NCBI GenBank assembly: GCA_963582065.1
Contig: CAUZRQ010000001.1
Span: forward strand, 62,001 to 126,000
Length of the DNA: 64,000 nt
Reading direction: 5' to 3'
Source: UBA8437 sp963582065
GTDB lineage: Bacteria; Planctomycetota; Planctomycetia; Planctomycetales; Planctomycetaceae
Both the position numbers and the translations under genes were made by a program. Shown one piece after another: positions 1 through 7,314 of the stretch. Numbering within the stretch: position 1 is the first letter of the stretch; the number at the start of each line of letters is the position of its first letter. Below the pieces are notes generated by a model that saw only the letters and a list, made by a program, of their open reading frames with translations, was not told the origin of the DNA and did no database searches.

Positions 1-200
1 CGCATGTCCGCGGCACCGCCATGAACCCGGTTGCTCACCCGATGGGCGGAGGTGAAGGTCGCAACTCCGGTGGCCGTCACCCCTGCAGCCCGACCGGCGT
101 GTTGGCCAAGGGCGGGTCGACCCGGCGACGCAAGAAGGCGTCGTCGCGGGCCATCGTCCGCCGCCGCCGGTCACGACGTTACGGACAACTGAAGATCTGA
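1..200 (+). CDS. rplB: 50S ribosomal protein L2, C-terminal part (5' end outside window)
   Basis: The open frame runs from the window edge to TGA at 198-200. It encodes the last 65 or so residues of L2, including the conserved loop VRGTAMNPVAHPMGGGEGR next to the peptidyl-transferase centre and a very basic C terminus ending RRYGQLKI. L2 binds 23S rRNA and helps subunit joining. Most bacteria have DHPHGGG in the loop. Here the histidine after the valine pair is kept, but the preceding Asp is Ala and the second His is Met. It lies directly upstream of rpsS, as expected in the S10 operon. Confidence 0.96.
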   Translation, partial: HVRGTAMNPVAHPMGGGEGRNSGGRHPCSPTGVLAKGGSTRRRKKASSRAIVRRRRSRRYGQLKI

Positions 201-264
201 TCCCGGACCATCCGGACAGGAAAACCCAGACACGATAATAGAGATCACAGCGAGAGACGACTTC

Positions 265-534
265 ATGGGACGGTCACTCAAGAAAGGCCCCTTCGTTGAC
301 GAAAAGCTGCTCAAGAAAATCGAGCATCTCGACGTCGAAAACCGAAAGGAGCCGATTCAGACATGGGCGCGGAGGAGTACGATTCCGCCGGAGTTCATCG
401 GTCACACTTTTCTGGTGCACAACGGACGGGCTCATATCAGCGTCTACGTGACCGAGGAAATGGTCGGGCACAAGCTGGGAGAATTCGCTCCGACCCGCAC
501 CTTCCGCGGACATGGAGCCAGGGGCGGTCGCTAG
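265..534 (+). CDS. rpsS: 30S ribosomal protein S19
   Basis: An 89-residue protein of the usual S19 length. It opens with MGRSLKKGPFVDEKLLKK and has the family motifs RRSTIPPEFIGHTF and VHNGR. The C terminus GEFAPTRTFRGHG is the 16S-binding tail in the head of the small subunit, where S19 works with S13. A purine-rich GAGAGACGA stretch precedes the ATG. It lies 64 bases after rplB and 59 before rplV. The only unusual feature is the basic end GARGGR. Confidence 0.98.
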   Translation: MGRSLKKGPFVDEKLLKKIEHLDVENRKEPIQTWARRSTIPPEFIGHTFLVHNGRAHISVYVTEEMVGHKLGEFAPTRTFRGHGARGGR

Positions 535-593
535 CCGACCGTTTGACACCACCGGACCAAGAGCAAAAGCAAACAACACGAGGATTGGCCGAG

Positions 594-935
594 ATGGCCC
601 TGATCAAGGCATCACACCGTTACGCACGGATCTCGGCGACGAAGGTCCGTCCTCTGGCTGATCTGGTCCGGAACCAGACCGTCGAGGACGCGCTGGATCG
701 GCTCAGGTATCTGCCCAATCGCGGTGCCAGAATGCTCGAACGGGTTATCCTCAGTGCACAATCCAACGCCGCCGAAATGACCGCGCACGTCGGTCGGCTG
801 AAAATCACCGAGGTGCGGGTGGACGGCGGTCCGATGTTCAAGAGGATCCAGCCCAGGGCGAGGGGCATGGCCTTCGTGATCCGCAAGCGGCAGTGTCACA
901 TCCACGTGGGGATCGATGTTCCCGAGGCGGGTTAG
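594..935 (+). CDS. rplV: 50S ribosomal protein L22
   Basis: 113 residues, standard for L22. The start ATG at 594 gives the family N terminus MALIKASHRYARISATKVRPLADLVR and follows an ACGAGGA ribosome-binding site. An in-frame ATG at 363 would add 77 residues, but these lie inside rpsS in another frame and have no ribosomal-protein character, so it was rejected. The beta-hairpin that reaches into the exit tunnel is present (VDGGPMFKRIQPRARG). It lies in S10-operon order between rpsS and rpsC. Confidence 0.96.
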   Translation: MALIKASHRYARISATKVRPLADLVRNQTVEDALDRLRYLPNRGARMLERVILSAQSNAAEMTAHVGRLKITEVRVDGGPMFKRIQPRARGMAFVIRKRQCHIHVGIDVPEAG

Positions 936-1025
936 GTCAGAAACGATTCAAACACGGCCTGCCATGGGCAGGCACAGGTTCGACAGCAAACAGGACGGGG
1001 CCCGCAAGGGACGAAGGATAGCGGC

Positions 1026-1727
1026 ATGGGACAGAAGGTTCGACCGACCGGGTTTCGGGTGGGTATCGTCGAGGACTGGCGCAGCCGCTGGTACGCCTCG
1101 AAGAGGGAATTCGGCGACCTGCTCATCGAAGACCACAAGATCCGGTCGTTCGTCAAGGAGAAATACAAATTCGCGTTGATCTCGCGGATCGAGATCGAGC
1201 GGACGCGGGACTTCGTGACTGTCCACCTGCACACCGCCCGACCGGGGATCCTTATCGGTCGCAAGGGGCAGGAGGTCGAGCGGCTTGAAGCGGAACTCGA
1301 AAAGCTGACCGGGCGACGGATGGAACTGAAGATCGTCGAGATCAACGATCCGCAGCGGAACGCGGTCCTGGTGGCCGAGGACGTGGCGGCACAACTGGAG
1401 AAGCGGGGAAGTTTTCGGCGGGCGATCAAGCGGACGCTCGATCAGGTGATGGAATCGGGTGTCCCCGGAGTCAAGATCCAGGTCTCCGGACGGCTCGGCG
1501 GTGCCGAAATGTCTCGGACCGAAAAGGCCAGCCGTGGCTCGATCCCGCTTTCGACTCTGCAGAGACACATTGACTATGGATTCGCAGTGGCCCAGACCGC
1601 CCAGGGAGTGATCGGGGTGAAGGTCTGGATCCACCACGGCATGTACGCGAGTGAGGAGTCTGGCGATGGCGCTAATGCCCAGGCGGGTGAAGCACCGCAA
1701 AAGCCAAAGAAGGCGCATAAAAGGTAA
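1026..1727 (+). CDS. rpsC: 30S ribosomal protein S3
   Basis: 233 residues. The N terminus MGQKVRPTGFRVGI, the KH-domain motif RPGILIGRKGQEVERL (about residues 75-90) and the C-terminal domain motif GVPGVKIQVSGRLGGAEMSR identify S3, which sits at the mRNA entry side and contributes to the ribosome's helicase activity. The last 20 or so residues form a low-complexity tail (Glu, Gly and Ala, then KPKKAHKR). That tail is encoded by the same DNA as the start of rplP, which begins 62 bases before the S3 stop codon. Confidence 0.97.
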   Translation: MGQKVRPTGFRVGIVEDWRSRWYASKREFGDLLIEDHKIRSFVKEKYKFALISRIEIERTRDFVTVHLHTARPGILIGRKGQEVERLEAELEKLTGRRMELKIVEINDPQRNAVLVAEDVAAQLEKRGSFRRAIKRTLDQVMESGVPGVKIQVSGRLGGAEMSRTEKASRGSIPLSTLQRHIDYGFAVAQTAQGVIGVKVWIHHGMYASEESGDGANAQAGEAPQKPKKAHKR

Positions 1728-2085
1728 CGCCACACGGGGCAACACCGTGGCTTTTGGCGACTGGGGACTCCAGTCGCTTGAGCCCGGTCACGTGCGGGCG
1801 ACGACGATCGAGGCGTGCCGGATTGCTGTGACACAGTACATCCGGGGCGAGGGGAAACTCTACATTCGTATCTTTCCGGACAAGCCGGTTACCGCTCGGC
1901 CACTGGAAACCCGGATGGGAAAGGGCAAGGGAGAACCGGATCACTGGGTTGCGGTGGTCAAGCCCGGTACCGTGCTGTTCGAGGTCGCGGGGATTTCGCA
2001 GGAGGCTGCACGCGAGTGTTTTGCGCGAGTGGCCTACAAGCTCCCCGTCCGCGTTCGCTTGCTCGGACGACGTCCCTCGGTCTAG
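1666..2085 (+). CDS. rplP: 50S ribosomal protein L16
   Basis: 139 residues. The start ATG at 1666 gives MALMPRRVKHRKSQRRRIKG, which matches planctomycete-type L16 N termini, and follows a GTGAGGAGTC ribosome-binding site. In-frame alternatives at 1651 (GTG) and 1675 (ATG) fit less well. Core motifs include GNATRGNTVAFGDWGLQ, RIFPDKPVT and RMGKGKGEPDHWVAVVKPG. L16 organises the tRNA-binding region of 23S rRNA. The gene overlaps rpsC by 62 bases in another frame, an unusually long overlap for this operon, and suggests translational coupling. Confidence 0.95.
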   Translation: MALMPRRVKHRKSQRRRIKGNATRGNTVAFGDWGLQSLEPGHVRATTIEACRIAVTQYIRGEGKLYIRIFPDKPVTARPLETRMGKGKGEPDHWVAVVKPGTVLFEVAGISQEAARECFARVAYKLPVRVRLLGRRPSV

Positions 2086-2178
2086 CACCCTGCCTCTTCT
2101 CCAACTCGAATAGACAGATCAACAACCGACACCAGAACAGACGCTTTCACGACGACAACAGCAGGCGGCAATCAGACG

Positions 2179-2451
2179 ATGACCAAGGCATCCGAGTACC
2201 GGCAGATGAACGACGAGCAGTTGACGCACGAGTTGCGTCAGCTGATCGAGGAGTTGTTTCGTTTGACGGTACAGGCGGCCACCGAGCGGCTCGACGCACC
2301 GAGCAACCTCCGCAAGATCAGGCGCGATATCGCGAGGGTCAAGACGATCCAGCGTGAGCGTGAATTGTCCGGGGAGGGTGAAGTGGTCGAGACGGCGACC
2401 GAGGAAGTGACCGAGGAAGCGGTGGCCGAGACGGCGGCGGACGAAACCTGA
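2179..2451 (+). CDS. rpmC: 50S ribosomal protein L29 with acidic C-terminal extension
   Basis: 90 residues. The first 65 are the two-helix L29 fold (MNDEQLTHELRQLIEELFRL, then LRKIRRDIARVKTI). L29 normally ends near residue 65. Here about 25 further residues are nearly all Glu, Thr, Val and Ala, giving a strongly acidic tail on a protein that contacts rRNA near the tunnel exit. It sits between rplP and rpsQ in the usual order. Confidence 0.95.
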   Translation: MTKASEYRQMNDEQLTHELRQLIEELFRLTVQAATERLDAPSNLRKIRRDIARVKTIQRERELSGEGEVVETATEEVTEEAVAETAADET

Positions 2452-2531
2452 AATCCTAGAGTATACTACTGGAACAACCTCGTCCGGGATCAATCCGGGC
2501 CGGTCAACAGCAGAGAACGAGACAGCAGGCC

Positions 2532-2786
2532 ATGAAGAAGAGACTCACCGGCGTGGTGACCAGCGACAAGGGCGACAAGACGCTTCGGGTCGAGATCGAG
2601 CGGCGGTATCGCCACTCGATGTACGGGAAGATCGTCCGCGGACGGACCGTCTGCCACGTGCACGACGAAGGCAACTTGGCTCACGAGGGGGACGTGGTGG
2701 AGATCATCGAGTGCCGGCCTCGGTCCAAGACCAAGCGATGGGATTTGGTGAAGGTGGTCGAGAGTGCCACGGAGGCGGCTGGTTAG
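2532..2786 (+). CDS. rpsQ: 30S ribosomal protein S17
   Basis: 84 residues with the OB-fold S17 motifs LTGVVTSDKGDKTLRVEIERRYRHSMYGK, in which GDKT and the RHxxYGK-type region contact 16S rRNA, and the acidic turn EGDVVEIIECRPRSKTKRW. The start ATG at 2532 follows AGAGAACGAGACAGCAGG. There are 80 noncoding bases between rpmC and this gene. They include a TATACT hexamer but no convincing -35 partner. Confidence 0.97.
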   Translation: MKKRLTGVVTSDKGDKTLRVEIERRYRHSMYGKIVRGRTVCHVHDEGNLAHEGDVVEIIECRPRSKTKRWDLVKVVESATEAAG

Positions 2787-2844
2787 AAGGGCCGCACAGC
2801 GAAGCGGGGAGACGGGGTGACCGTCTCTCGAAACGGGTGAAACC

Positions 2845-3213
2845 ATGATCCAGATGCAGACACTGCTCGACGTCGCGGACAACTCCGGCGCCAAGGTCGC
2901 GCGGTGCATCAAGGTGCTTGGTGGCACCGGGCGGCGGACCGCTGGCCTGGGAGACATCGTCGTCGTCAGCATCCAGAAGTCCCTGCCGGGCAGCCAGGTT
3001 CACAAGGGAAGCGTCGTGCGGGGGGTGATTGTCCGATGTCGGAAAGCCACCCGCCGTGCCGACGGCAGCTATGTCAGGTTCGATCGCAATGCGATCGTGT
3101 TGATCGACGAGGACCAGAATCCAACCGGCACTCGTATCTTCGGTGCCGTCGCCCGCGAACTGCGCGATCGACGTTTCATGAAGATCGTCAGCCTGGCCAG
3201 CGAGGTGGTGTGA
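2845..3213 (+). CDS. rplN: 50S ribosomal protein L14
   Basis: 122 residues, exactly the usual L14 length. MIQMQTLLDVADNSGAK is the near-invariant N terminus, and FGAVARELRDRRFMKIVSLASEVV is the conserved C terminus. L14 forms part of the inter-subunit bridge with 16S helix 14. The stop codon is three bases before the rplX start, so the pair is probably translationally coupled. Confidence 0.98.
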   Translation: MIQMQTLLDVADNSGAKVARCIKVLGGTGRRTAGLGDIVVVSIQKSLPGSQVHKGSVVRGVIVRCRKATRRADGSYVRFDRNAIVLIDEDQNPTGTRIFGAVARELRDRRFMKIVSLASEVV

Positions 3214-3216
3214 GCG

Positions 3217-3579
3217 ATGAAAATCCGCGACGGAGACCTGGTGGTGGTGATTGCCGGTGAGGACAAGGGGCCCTCGCCGCGCCGCGTCGTGCAGGTGCTG
3301 GACGGCGGAAAGAAGATCCGTGTCGAGGGCGTGCACCAGGTCAAGAAACACGTCCGTCGAGGTCATCCCAAGAGTCCCCAGGGAGGGCAGTTGGAGATCG
3401 ATCTGCCAATTGACAGTTCCAATGTGCTGTTCTACTGTGGCCACTGCGCGCGGGGCGTGCGGCTGGGAGTGAAATTCACCGACGACGGCGGCAAGGTCCG
3501 TGTCTGCAAGAAGTGCGACACCAGCCTCGGGACGATCGGTGGACGCAAGGCCAACCGTCCGACAACTGTCTCGGGGTAG
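3217..3579 (+). CDS. rplX: 50S ribosomal protein L24 with zinc-ribbon
   Basis: 120 residues. The N-terminal KOW motif (KIRDGDLVVVIAGEDKG) and the following V-GVHQVKKHVR region identify L24, an early assembly initiator. The C-terminal part carries two CxxC pairs (Cys74/Cys77 in YCGHC and Cys97/Cys100 in CKKC) that can form a zinc ribbon. Many bacterial L24 proteins have only remnants of it. The ATG comes three bases after the rplN stop. Confidence 0.96.
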   Translation: MKIRDGDLVVVIAGEDKGPSPRRVVQVLDGGKKIRVEGVHQVKKHVRRGHPKSPQGGQLEIDLPIDSSNVLFYCGHCARGVRLGVKFTDDGGKVRVCKKCDTSLGTIGGRKANRPTTVSG

Positions 3580-3711
3580 TTGACCGGAACCAAAGACCCT
3601 CTCTGAGTACAACCAACAGCCAGATACCAACAGACAGTTTTTGCGGTTTGGATTCACACGGTGGCCGGCGGTCCGGTTGCCCAGACGAGCACCTACGAGA
3701 GCACCCGTGAG

Positions 3712-4263
3712 ATGCCCCGGTTGAAGGACAAGTTTCGAGACGAGGTGGTTCCGGCGCTAAGGGACCGGCTGGGCACGGCCAATGACCTGGCCGTGCCGCG
3801 TCTGGAGAAGATCGTCATCAGCATGGGTGTCGGTGAAGCGATTCTCGACAGCAAGAAACTCGACGAGGCCGTCATCCACCTCACCACGCTCTCGGGCCAG
3901 AAACCCCAGATCACGCGCGCCCGCCGCAGCGTTGCCGGTTTCAAGCTCCGCGAGGGGAATGCGGTGGGGTGTCGGGTCACGTTGAGGCGACAGCGGATGT
4001 GGGAGTTTCTCGACAGGCTGATCGCCCTGGCCCTGCCGCGGGTTCGTGACTTCCGAGGGCTGAGCCCCCGCTCGTTCGACGGACGGGGCAACTACTCGTT
4101 GGGCTTGACCGAGCAGATGGTCTTTCCCGAAATCGACCCCGACAGTGTCAGCAACACGCAGGGAATGAACATCACGCTGGTCACCACGGCGCGGACCGAC
4201 GAGGGGGGCCGCGAACTGCTCAGGGAACTGGGCATGCCGTTCCAGAAAGAGGATGAAGACTGA
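3712..4263 (+). CDS. rplE: 50S ribosomal protein L5
   Basis: 183 residues from ATG 3712 (MPRLKDKFRDEVVPALRDRLG), matching the normal length of about 180. A GTG at 3661 in the same frame would add 17 residues of no family character and has no ribosome-binding site. Motifs include VPRLEKIVISMGVGEA, the SGQKP.ITRARRSVAGFKLREG region and the FPEIDPDSV segment that binds 5S rRNA. The TGA stop overlaps the rpsN start (TGATG), so the two are likely coupled. Confidence 0.95.
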   Translation: MPRLKDKFRDEVVPALRDRLGTANDLAVPRLEKIVISMGVGEAILDSKKLDEAVIHLTTLSGQKPQITRARRSVAGFKLREGNAVGCRVTLRRQRMWEFLDRLIALALPRVRDFRGLSPRSFDGRGNYSLGLTEQMVFPEIDPDSVSNTQGMNITLVTTARTDEGGRELLRELGMPFQKEDED

Positions 4264-4448
4264 TGGCGAGTAAAGCGAAGATCGAGAAGGCCAACCGGAA
4301 GCCGAAGTTCAGCAGTCGCGGCGAACGTCGCTGCCAGTTGTGCGGACGTCCCCGCGCGGTCTACCGCAAGTTCAAGATCTGTCGAATCTGTTTCCGTGAC
4401 CTCTGTCTTGATGGACTGGTCCCCGGAGCCCGCAAGGCCAGTTGGTAG
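4263..4448 (+). CDS. rpsN: 30S ribosomal protein S14, zinc-binding type Z
   Basis: 61 residues, the short zinc form of S14. Four cysteines (Cys24, Cys27, Cys40, Cys43; RRCQLCGRP and KICRICFRDL) form the zinc site, and the C terminus GLVPGARKASW is typical. The start overlaps the rplE stop by one base. The long zinc-free form of S14 is not seen in this window. Confidence 0.97.
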   Translation: MASKAKIEKANRKPKFSSRGERRCQLCGRPRAVYRKFKICRICFRDLCLDGLVPGARKASW

Positions 4449-4509
4449 ACATCAACTCTCCTCAGAATTCTGCCCGGGACAGGCCGGCACCGCAGAGAGA
4501 TCCCCGACC

Positions 4510-4905
4510 ATGATGACCGACCCGATCGCCGACATGCTGACCCGTATCCGCAATGCCCTGCGGATCGAGAGGCTTTCTGTCGAAATCCCCGCATCCCGTG
4601 TCAAGCACGGCATCGCCGAGGTGCTGCAGCGGGAGGGGTACATCTGGGATTTCGAGGTTGTCGAGCAGTCGCCTCAGAACGTCATCCGACTCAATCTCAA
4701 GTACGGACCCAACGGCGAGGACGTGATTCAGTCGATCCAGCGGGTCAGTAAGCCCGGACGGCGTGTCTACACCCGCAGTCGTGACTGCGAGGACGTGCTG
4801 CAGGGGCTGGGAATTTCTGTGATCTCGACCAGCCACGGAGTGTTGAGCAACCGCGAGGCGAAGTCGAAGGGTATCGGCGGTGAGGTGCTCTGCGAGATCT
4901 GGTAA
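4510..4905 (+). CDS. rpsH: 30S ribosomal protein S8
   Basis: 131 residues. The start ATG at 4510 gives MMTDPIADMLTRIRNA, the universal S8 N terminus, and follows GCAGAGAGATCC. The ATG at 4513 is equally possible. An upstream in-frame ATG at 4396 lies inside rpsN and was rejected. The C terminus GISVISTSHGVLSNREAKSKGIGGEVLCEIW contains the conserved rRNA-binding STSxG motif. S8 is an early binder of the 16S central domain and the classic autoregulator of the spc operon. Confidence 0.96.
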   Translation: MMTDPIADMLTRIRNALRIERLSVEIPASRVKHGIAEVLQREGYIWDFEVVEQSPQNVIRLNLKYGPNGEDVIQSIQRVSKPGRRVYTRSRDCEDVLQGLGISVISTSHGVLSNREAKSKGIGGEVLCEIW

Positions 4906-4985
4906 GCCAATCCCTCCAGGACAAATAACACGTCCCTCCCCCCTCATTTTTCCTTCTTTTGCACACGCGACCCAAGGGCTGCACG

Positions 4986-5540
4986 ATGTCTCGCATTGGA
5001 AAACAACCGATCCCGATTCCCCCCGGCGTGGAGGTCTCGGTCGATGGGGCCGTGGTCCGGGTGAAGGGGCCCAAGGGCGAACTGTCGCTGGGTCACCATC
5101 CGGTGGTCGGCGTTGAAGTCGATGACGAACCGAGCCAACTCCGGGTGACTCGGCCCGATGACAGCCGGGCCAGCCGATCCTTGCATGGGTTGACTCGCAG
5201 CCTGATCAACAACATGGTCATCGGGGTAGTCGAGCCTTACGAGCGGCAGCTTGAGATCCACGGCGTGGGATACCAGGCGATTCTCGAAGGCAACGTTCTG
5301 AATCTCAGTGTCGGTTTCTCCAACACCGTTCGGTTGGTGTTGCCCGAGGGGGTGGAGTGCACTTTGGCCAGCCCGACGATGGTCAAGGTCTCGGGTTGTG
5401 ACAAGCAGGCCGTCGGGCAGTTCGCGGCAGATATCCGCGGGGTGCGTCCGCCCGAACCCTACAAGGGGAAGGGGATCCGTTACCGCGATGAGCACGTGAG
5501 GCGGAAGCAGGGCAAGGCATTTGTTGGAGCCGGTGAATAA
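4986..5540 (+). CDS. rplF: 50S ribosomal protein L6
   Basis: 184 residues from ATG 4986 (MSRIGKQPIPIPPGVEVSVDG). An ATG at 4959 adds nine residues and is less likely. There are two L6 repeats: the first ends near residue 80 and the second holds the family signature PEPYKGKGIRYRDEHVRRKQGKA near the C terminus. L6 sits at the base of the L7/L12 stalk near the factor-binding site. Confidence 0.97.
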   Translation: MSRIGKQPIPIPPGVEVSVDGAVVRVKGPKGELSLGHHPVVGVEVDDEPSQLRVTRPDDSRASRSLHGLTRSLINNMVIGVVEPYERQLEIHGVGYQAILEGNVLNLSVGFSNTVRLVLPEGVECTLASPTMVKVSGCDKQAVGQFAADIRGVRPPEPYKGKGIRYRDEHVRRKQGKAFVGAGE

Positions 5541-5579
5541 GCGGTTGGCCCGAGTGGTCACGAGAGCAGTTGACGAGTC

Positions 5580-5936
5580 ATGAAAGCGCAAAAACGAATC
5601 TCGGTCCGGCGTCGACGGCGAGGCTTCCGCGTGCACAACCGTGTGCGACGGGATCGCAGCGGACGTGCGCGGTTGAGTGTCTTCCGCAGCAACAAGCACA
5701 TTTACGCCCAGGTGATCGACGACGAATCGGGTCGGACCCTGGCGTCGGCGAGCACGACCGAGGGTGACGGGCCGGGCGGAAACTGTGAGGCCGCCAAGGC
5801 GGTGGGGCAGCGGGTGGCCGAACGGGCGATCGAGGTGGGAGTCAAGGAAGTCGCCTTCGATCGCGGCAAATTCGGTTACCACGGTCGTGTCGCTACACTG
5901 GCCGACGCGGCTCGTGAAGCGGGATTGAGTTTCTGA
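5580..5936 (+). CDS. rplR: 50S ribosomal protein L18
   Basis: 118 residues. The Arg-rich N terminus (RRRRRGFRVHNRVR), RLSVFRSNKHIYAQVIDDE and the C-terminal FDRGKFGYHGRVATLADAAREAGL identify L18, which carries 5S rRNA to the large subunit together with L5. It follows rplF by 39 bases. Confidence 0.97.
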   Translation: MKAQKRISVRRRRRGFRVHNRVRRDRSGRARLSVFRSNKHIYAQVIDDESGRTLASASTTEGDGPGGNCEAAKAVGQRVAERAIEVGVKEVAFDRGKFGYHGRVATLADAAREAGLSF

Positions 5937-6039
5937 GAGGGGAGTCTCTTCGGCCCAGGGCCGAATCGACGCGGAGTACAAGCACAAAACTGAAAGGGGC
6001 CGACCGGGTAAGTCCGGGACAGGCCGGGAGCAGAGAATC

Positions 6040-6711
6040 GTGTCAACGGGTGGAACTGGCGGTGGACCGGGTGGTGGTGGTCGCGGTCCGGGTGGCGGTC
6101 CGGGTGGCGGTCGTGGTGGCGGTCGTGGTGGCGGTCCGGGCGGCGGTCCGGGCGGCGGTCGTGGTGGCGGTCCGGGCGGTGGTCGTGGTGGCGGTCCGGG
6201 CGGCGGTCGTGGTCGAGGAGGCCGTGGTGGCGGTCGCGACGGGCGTGGCGAAGGACCCGAGCAGGTCGTCCAGATTCGTCGGTGTTCGTGCGTCGTCAAG
6301 GGTGGACGCCGGTTCAGCTTTTCGGCTCTGGTTGTCGTCGGCGACAAGCATGGTCGAGTCGGCTGGGGATACGGGAAAGCGACCGAGGTGCCCGTGGCCG
6401 TCGAGAAGGCGGTCAAGAATGCCGACCGCAACATGATCGACGTGCCGCTGGTGGGCCGAACGATTCCGCACCAGGTCGTCGGACGTTTTGGAGCCGCCAA
6501 AGTACTGCTCTTGCCCGCCAGTCCGGGAACCGGCATCATTGCCGGTGCGACGGTTCGCGCCGTCGTCGATTCTCTCGGTGTTGCCGACATCCTCACCAAG
6601 AGTCGTGGATCGAACAATCCGATCAACCTGGTCAAGGCGACCTTCGATGGACTCAAGCGACTGCGGACCCGTGAAACGGTGGCGCGGCTGCGGGGAGTAG
6701 AACTCTCGTGA
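6040..6711 (+). CDS. rpsE: 30S ribosomal protein S5 with long Gly/Arg/Pro-rich N-terminal extension
   Basis: 223 residues from a GTG start preceded by GGGAGCAGAG. Residues 71-223 are a complete S5: VVKGGRRFSFSALVVVGD, VGWGYGKATEVPVAVEKA, the LLLPASPGTGIIAGATVRAV segment and GSNNPINLVKATFDGL. S5 lies at the mRNA entry site and affects decoding fidelity. Residues 1-70 are almost entirely GGP and GGR repeats. The S5 domain normally begins within 10-20 residues of the start. The pair of cysteines in RRCSCVV is also unusual. The stop overlaps the rplO start by four bases, so rpmD (L30), which usually sits here, is missing. Confidence 0.95.
   Translation: MSTGGTGGGPGGGGRGPGGGPGGGRGGGRGGGPGGGPGGGRGGGPGGGRGGGPGGGRGRGGRGGGRDGRGEGPEQVVQIRRCSCVVKGGRRFSFSALVVVGDKHGRVGWGYGKATEVPVAVEKAVKNADRNMIDVPLVGRTIPHQVVGRFGAAKVLLLPASPGTGIIAGATVRAVVDSLGVADILTKSRGSNNPINLVKATFDGLKRLRTRETVARLRGVELS
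6058..6240 (+). repeat. Imperfect GGTGGCGGTCxx tandem repeats within rpsE
   Basis: About 180 bases made of 12-base units of the type GGTGGCGGTCCG and GGTGGCGGTCGT, in frame with rpsE and translated as GGGP and GGGR units. Synonymous third-base changes (GGT/GGC) are scattered between copies, so the tract is not a pure recent slippage product. It also creates a spurious long open frame on the other strand. Confidence 0.85.
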
Positions 6712-7163
6712 TTCTTGATGATGTCCACCGCGGTATCAGTAAGCGGAAACACCGCAAGCGTGTCGGTCGGGGTTCGGGGTCCGGGCATGGCAAGACGTCA
6801 GGCCGTGGCCACAAGGGCTACGGCAGCCGCGCGGGGGCCTCGCGACGACGAGGCTTTCAGGGGGGACAGATGCCTCTGTTCCGCCGGATGGCCAAGCGGG
6901 GCTTCAACAACAAGGCCTTCGCCGATGTCGTTGCGATCCTCAACGTCGCCAGGCTTGAGGAAGTGTTCGAGAAGGGCGATACCGTCGATCTCGAATCGCT
7001 TCGAGCCAAGGGACTTGCCAAGGGACGCTTCGACTTGCTGAAGATCCTCGGCCAGGGAGAACTCTCCAAGTCCCTGACAGTCGTCGCGGATCGGTTCTCG
7101 AAATCGGCTGTCGAGAAGATCGAGGCGGCCGGTGGAACGGTTCAACTGGTCGGGTCGGAGTGA
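6708..7163 (+). CDS. rplO: 50S ribosomal protein L15
   Basis: 151 residues starting at GTG 6708, which overlaps the rpsE stop by four bases (GTGA). The N-terminal Gly/Arg/Lys region KRVGRGSGSGHGKTSGRGHKG and GFQGGQMPLFRRMAKRGF are the L15 signatures. The C-terminal globular domain ends EAAGGTVQLVGSE. L15 threads into 23S rRNA late in assembly. The 4-base overlap with rpsE leaves no room for rpmD. Confidence 0.96.
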   Translation: MILDDVHRGISKRKHRKRVGRGSGSGHGKTSGRGHKGYGSRAGASRRRGFQGGQMPLFRRMAKRGFNNKAFADVVAILNVARLEEVFEKGDTVDLESLRAKGLAKGRFDLLKILGQGELSKSLTVVADRFSKSAVEKIEAAGGTVQLVGSE

Positions 7164-7314
7164 CCTTCCACGAAGGGTGGATGCGGCGAATGGACGTGAT
7201 GATGTCAACAGGGCCGGATGGACCGGCCGGGAGAACTGAGGCGGTGGGTCGAGCGGGTCATCGAATGACGGGCCGACACGGGACTGGACGAGTGATGTTG
7301 GTGAGCCAGGTGTG

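Noticed and set aside
363..593. Earlier start for L22 giving 190 residues
   Set aside because: The extra 77 residues overlap rpsS in another frame and do not resemble L22. ATG 594 has a proper ribosome-binding site and the family N terminus.
4944..6788. Long open frame on the minus strand opposite rplF, rplR and rpsE
   Set aside because: It is the mirror of the glycine-repeat region of rpsE and the GC-rich ribosomal genes. It has proline runs instead of a protein-like composition and no ribosome-binding site, and lies entirely over better-supported genes.
7312..7314. GTG as start of secY
   Set aside because: The ATG one codon later has better spacing to the AGG sequence upstream. The difference is one residue.
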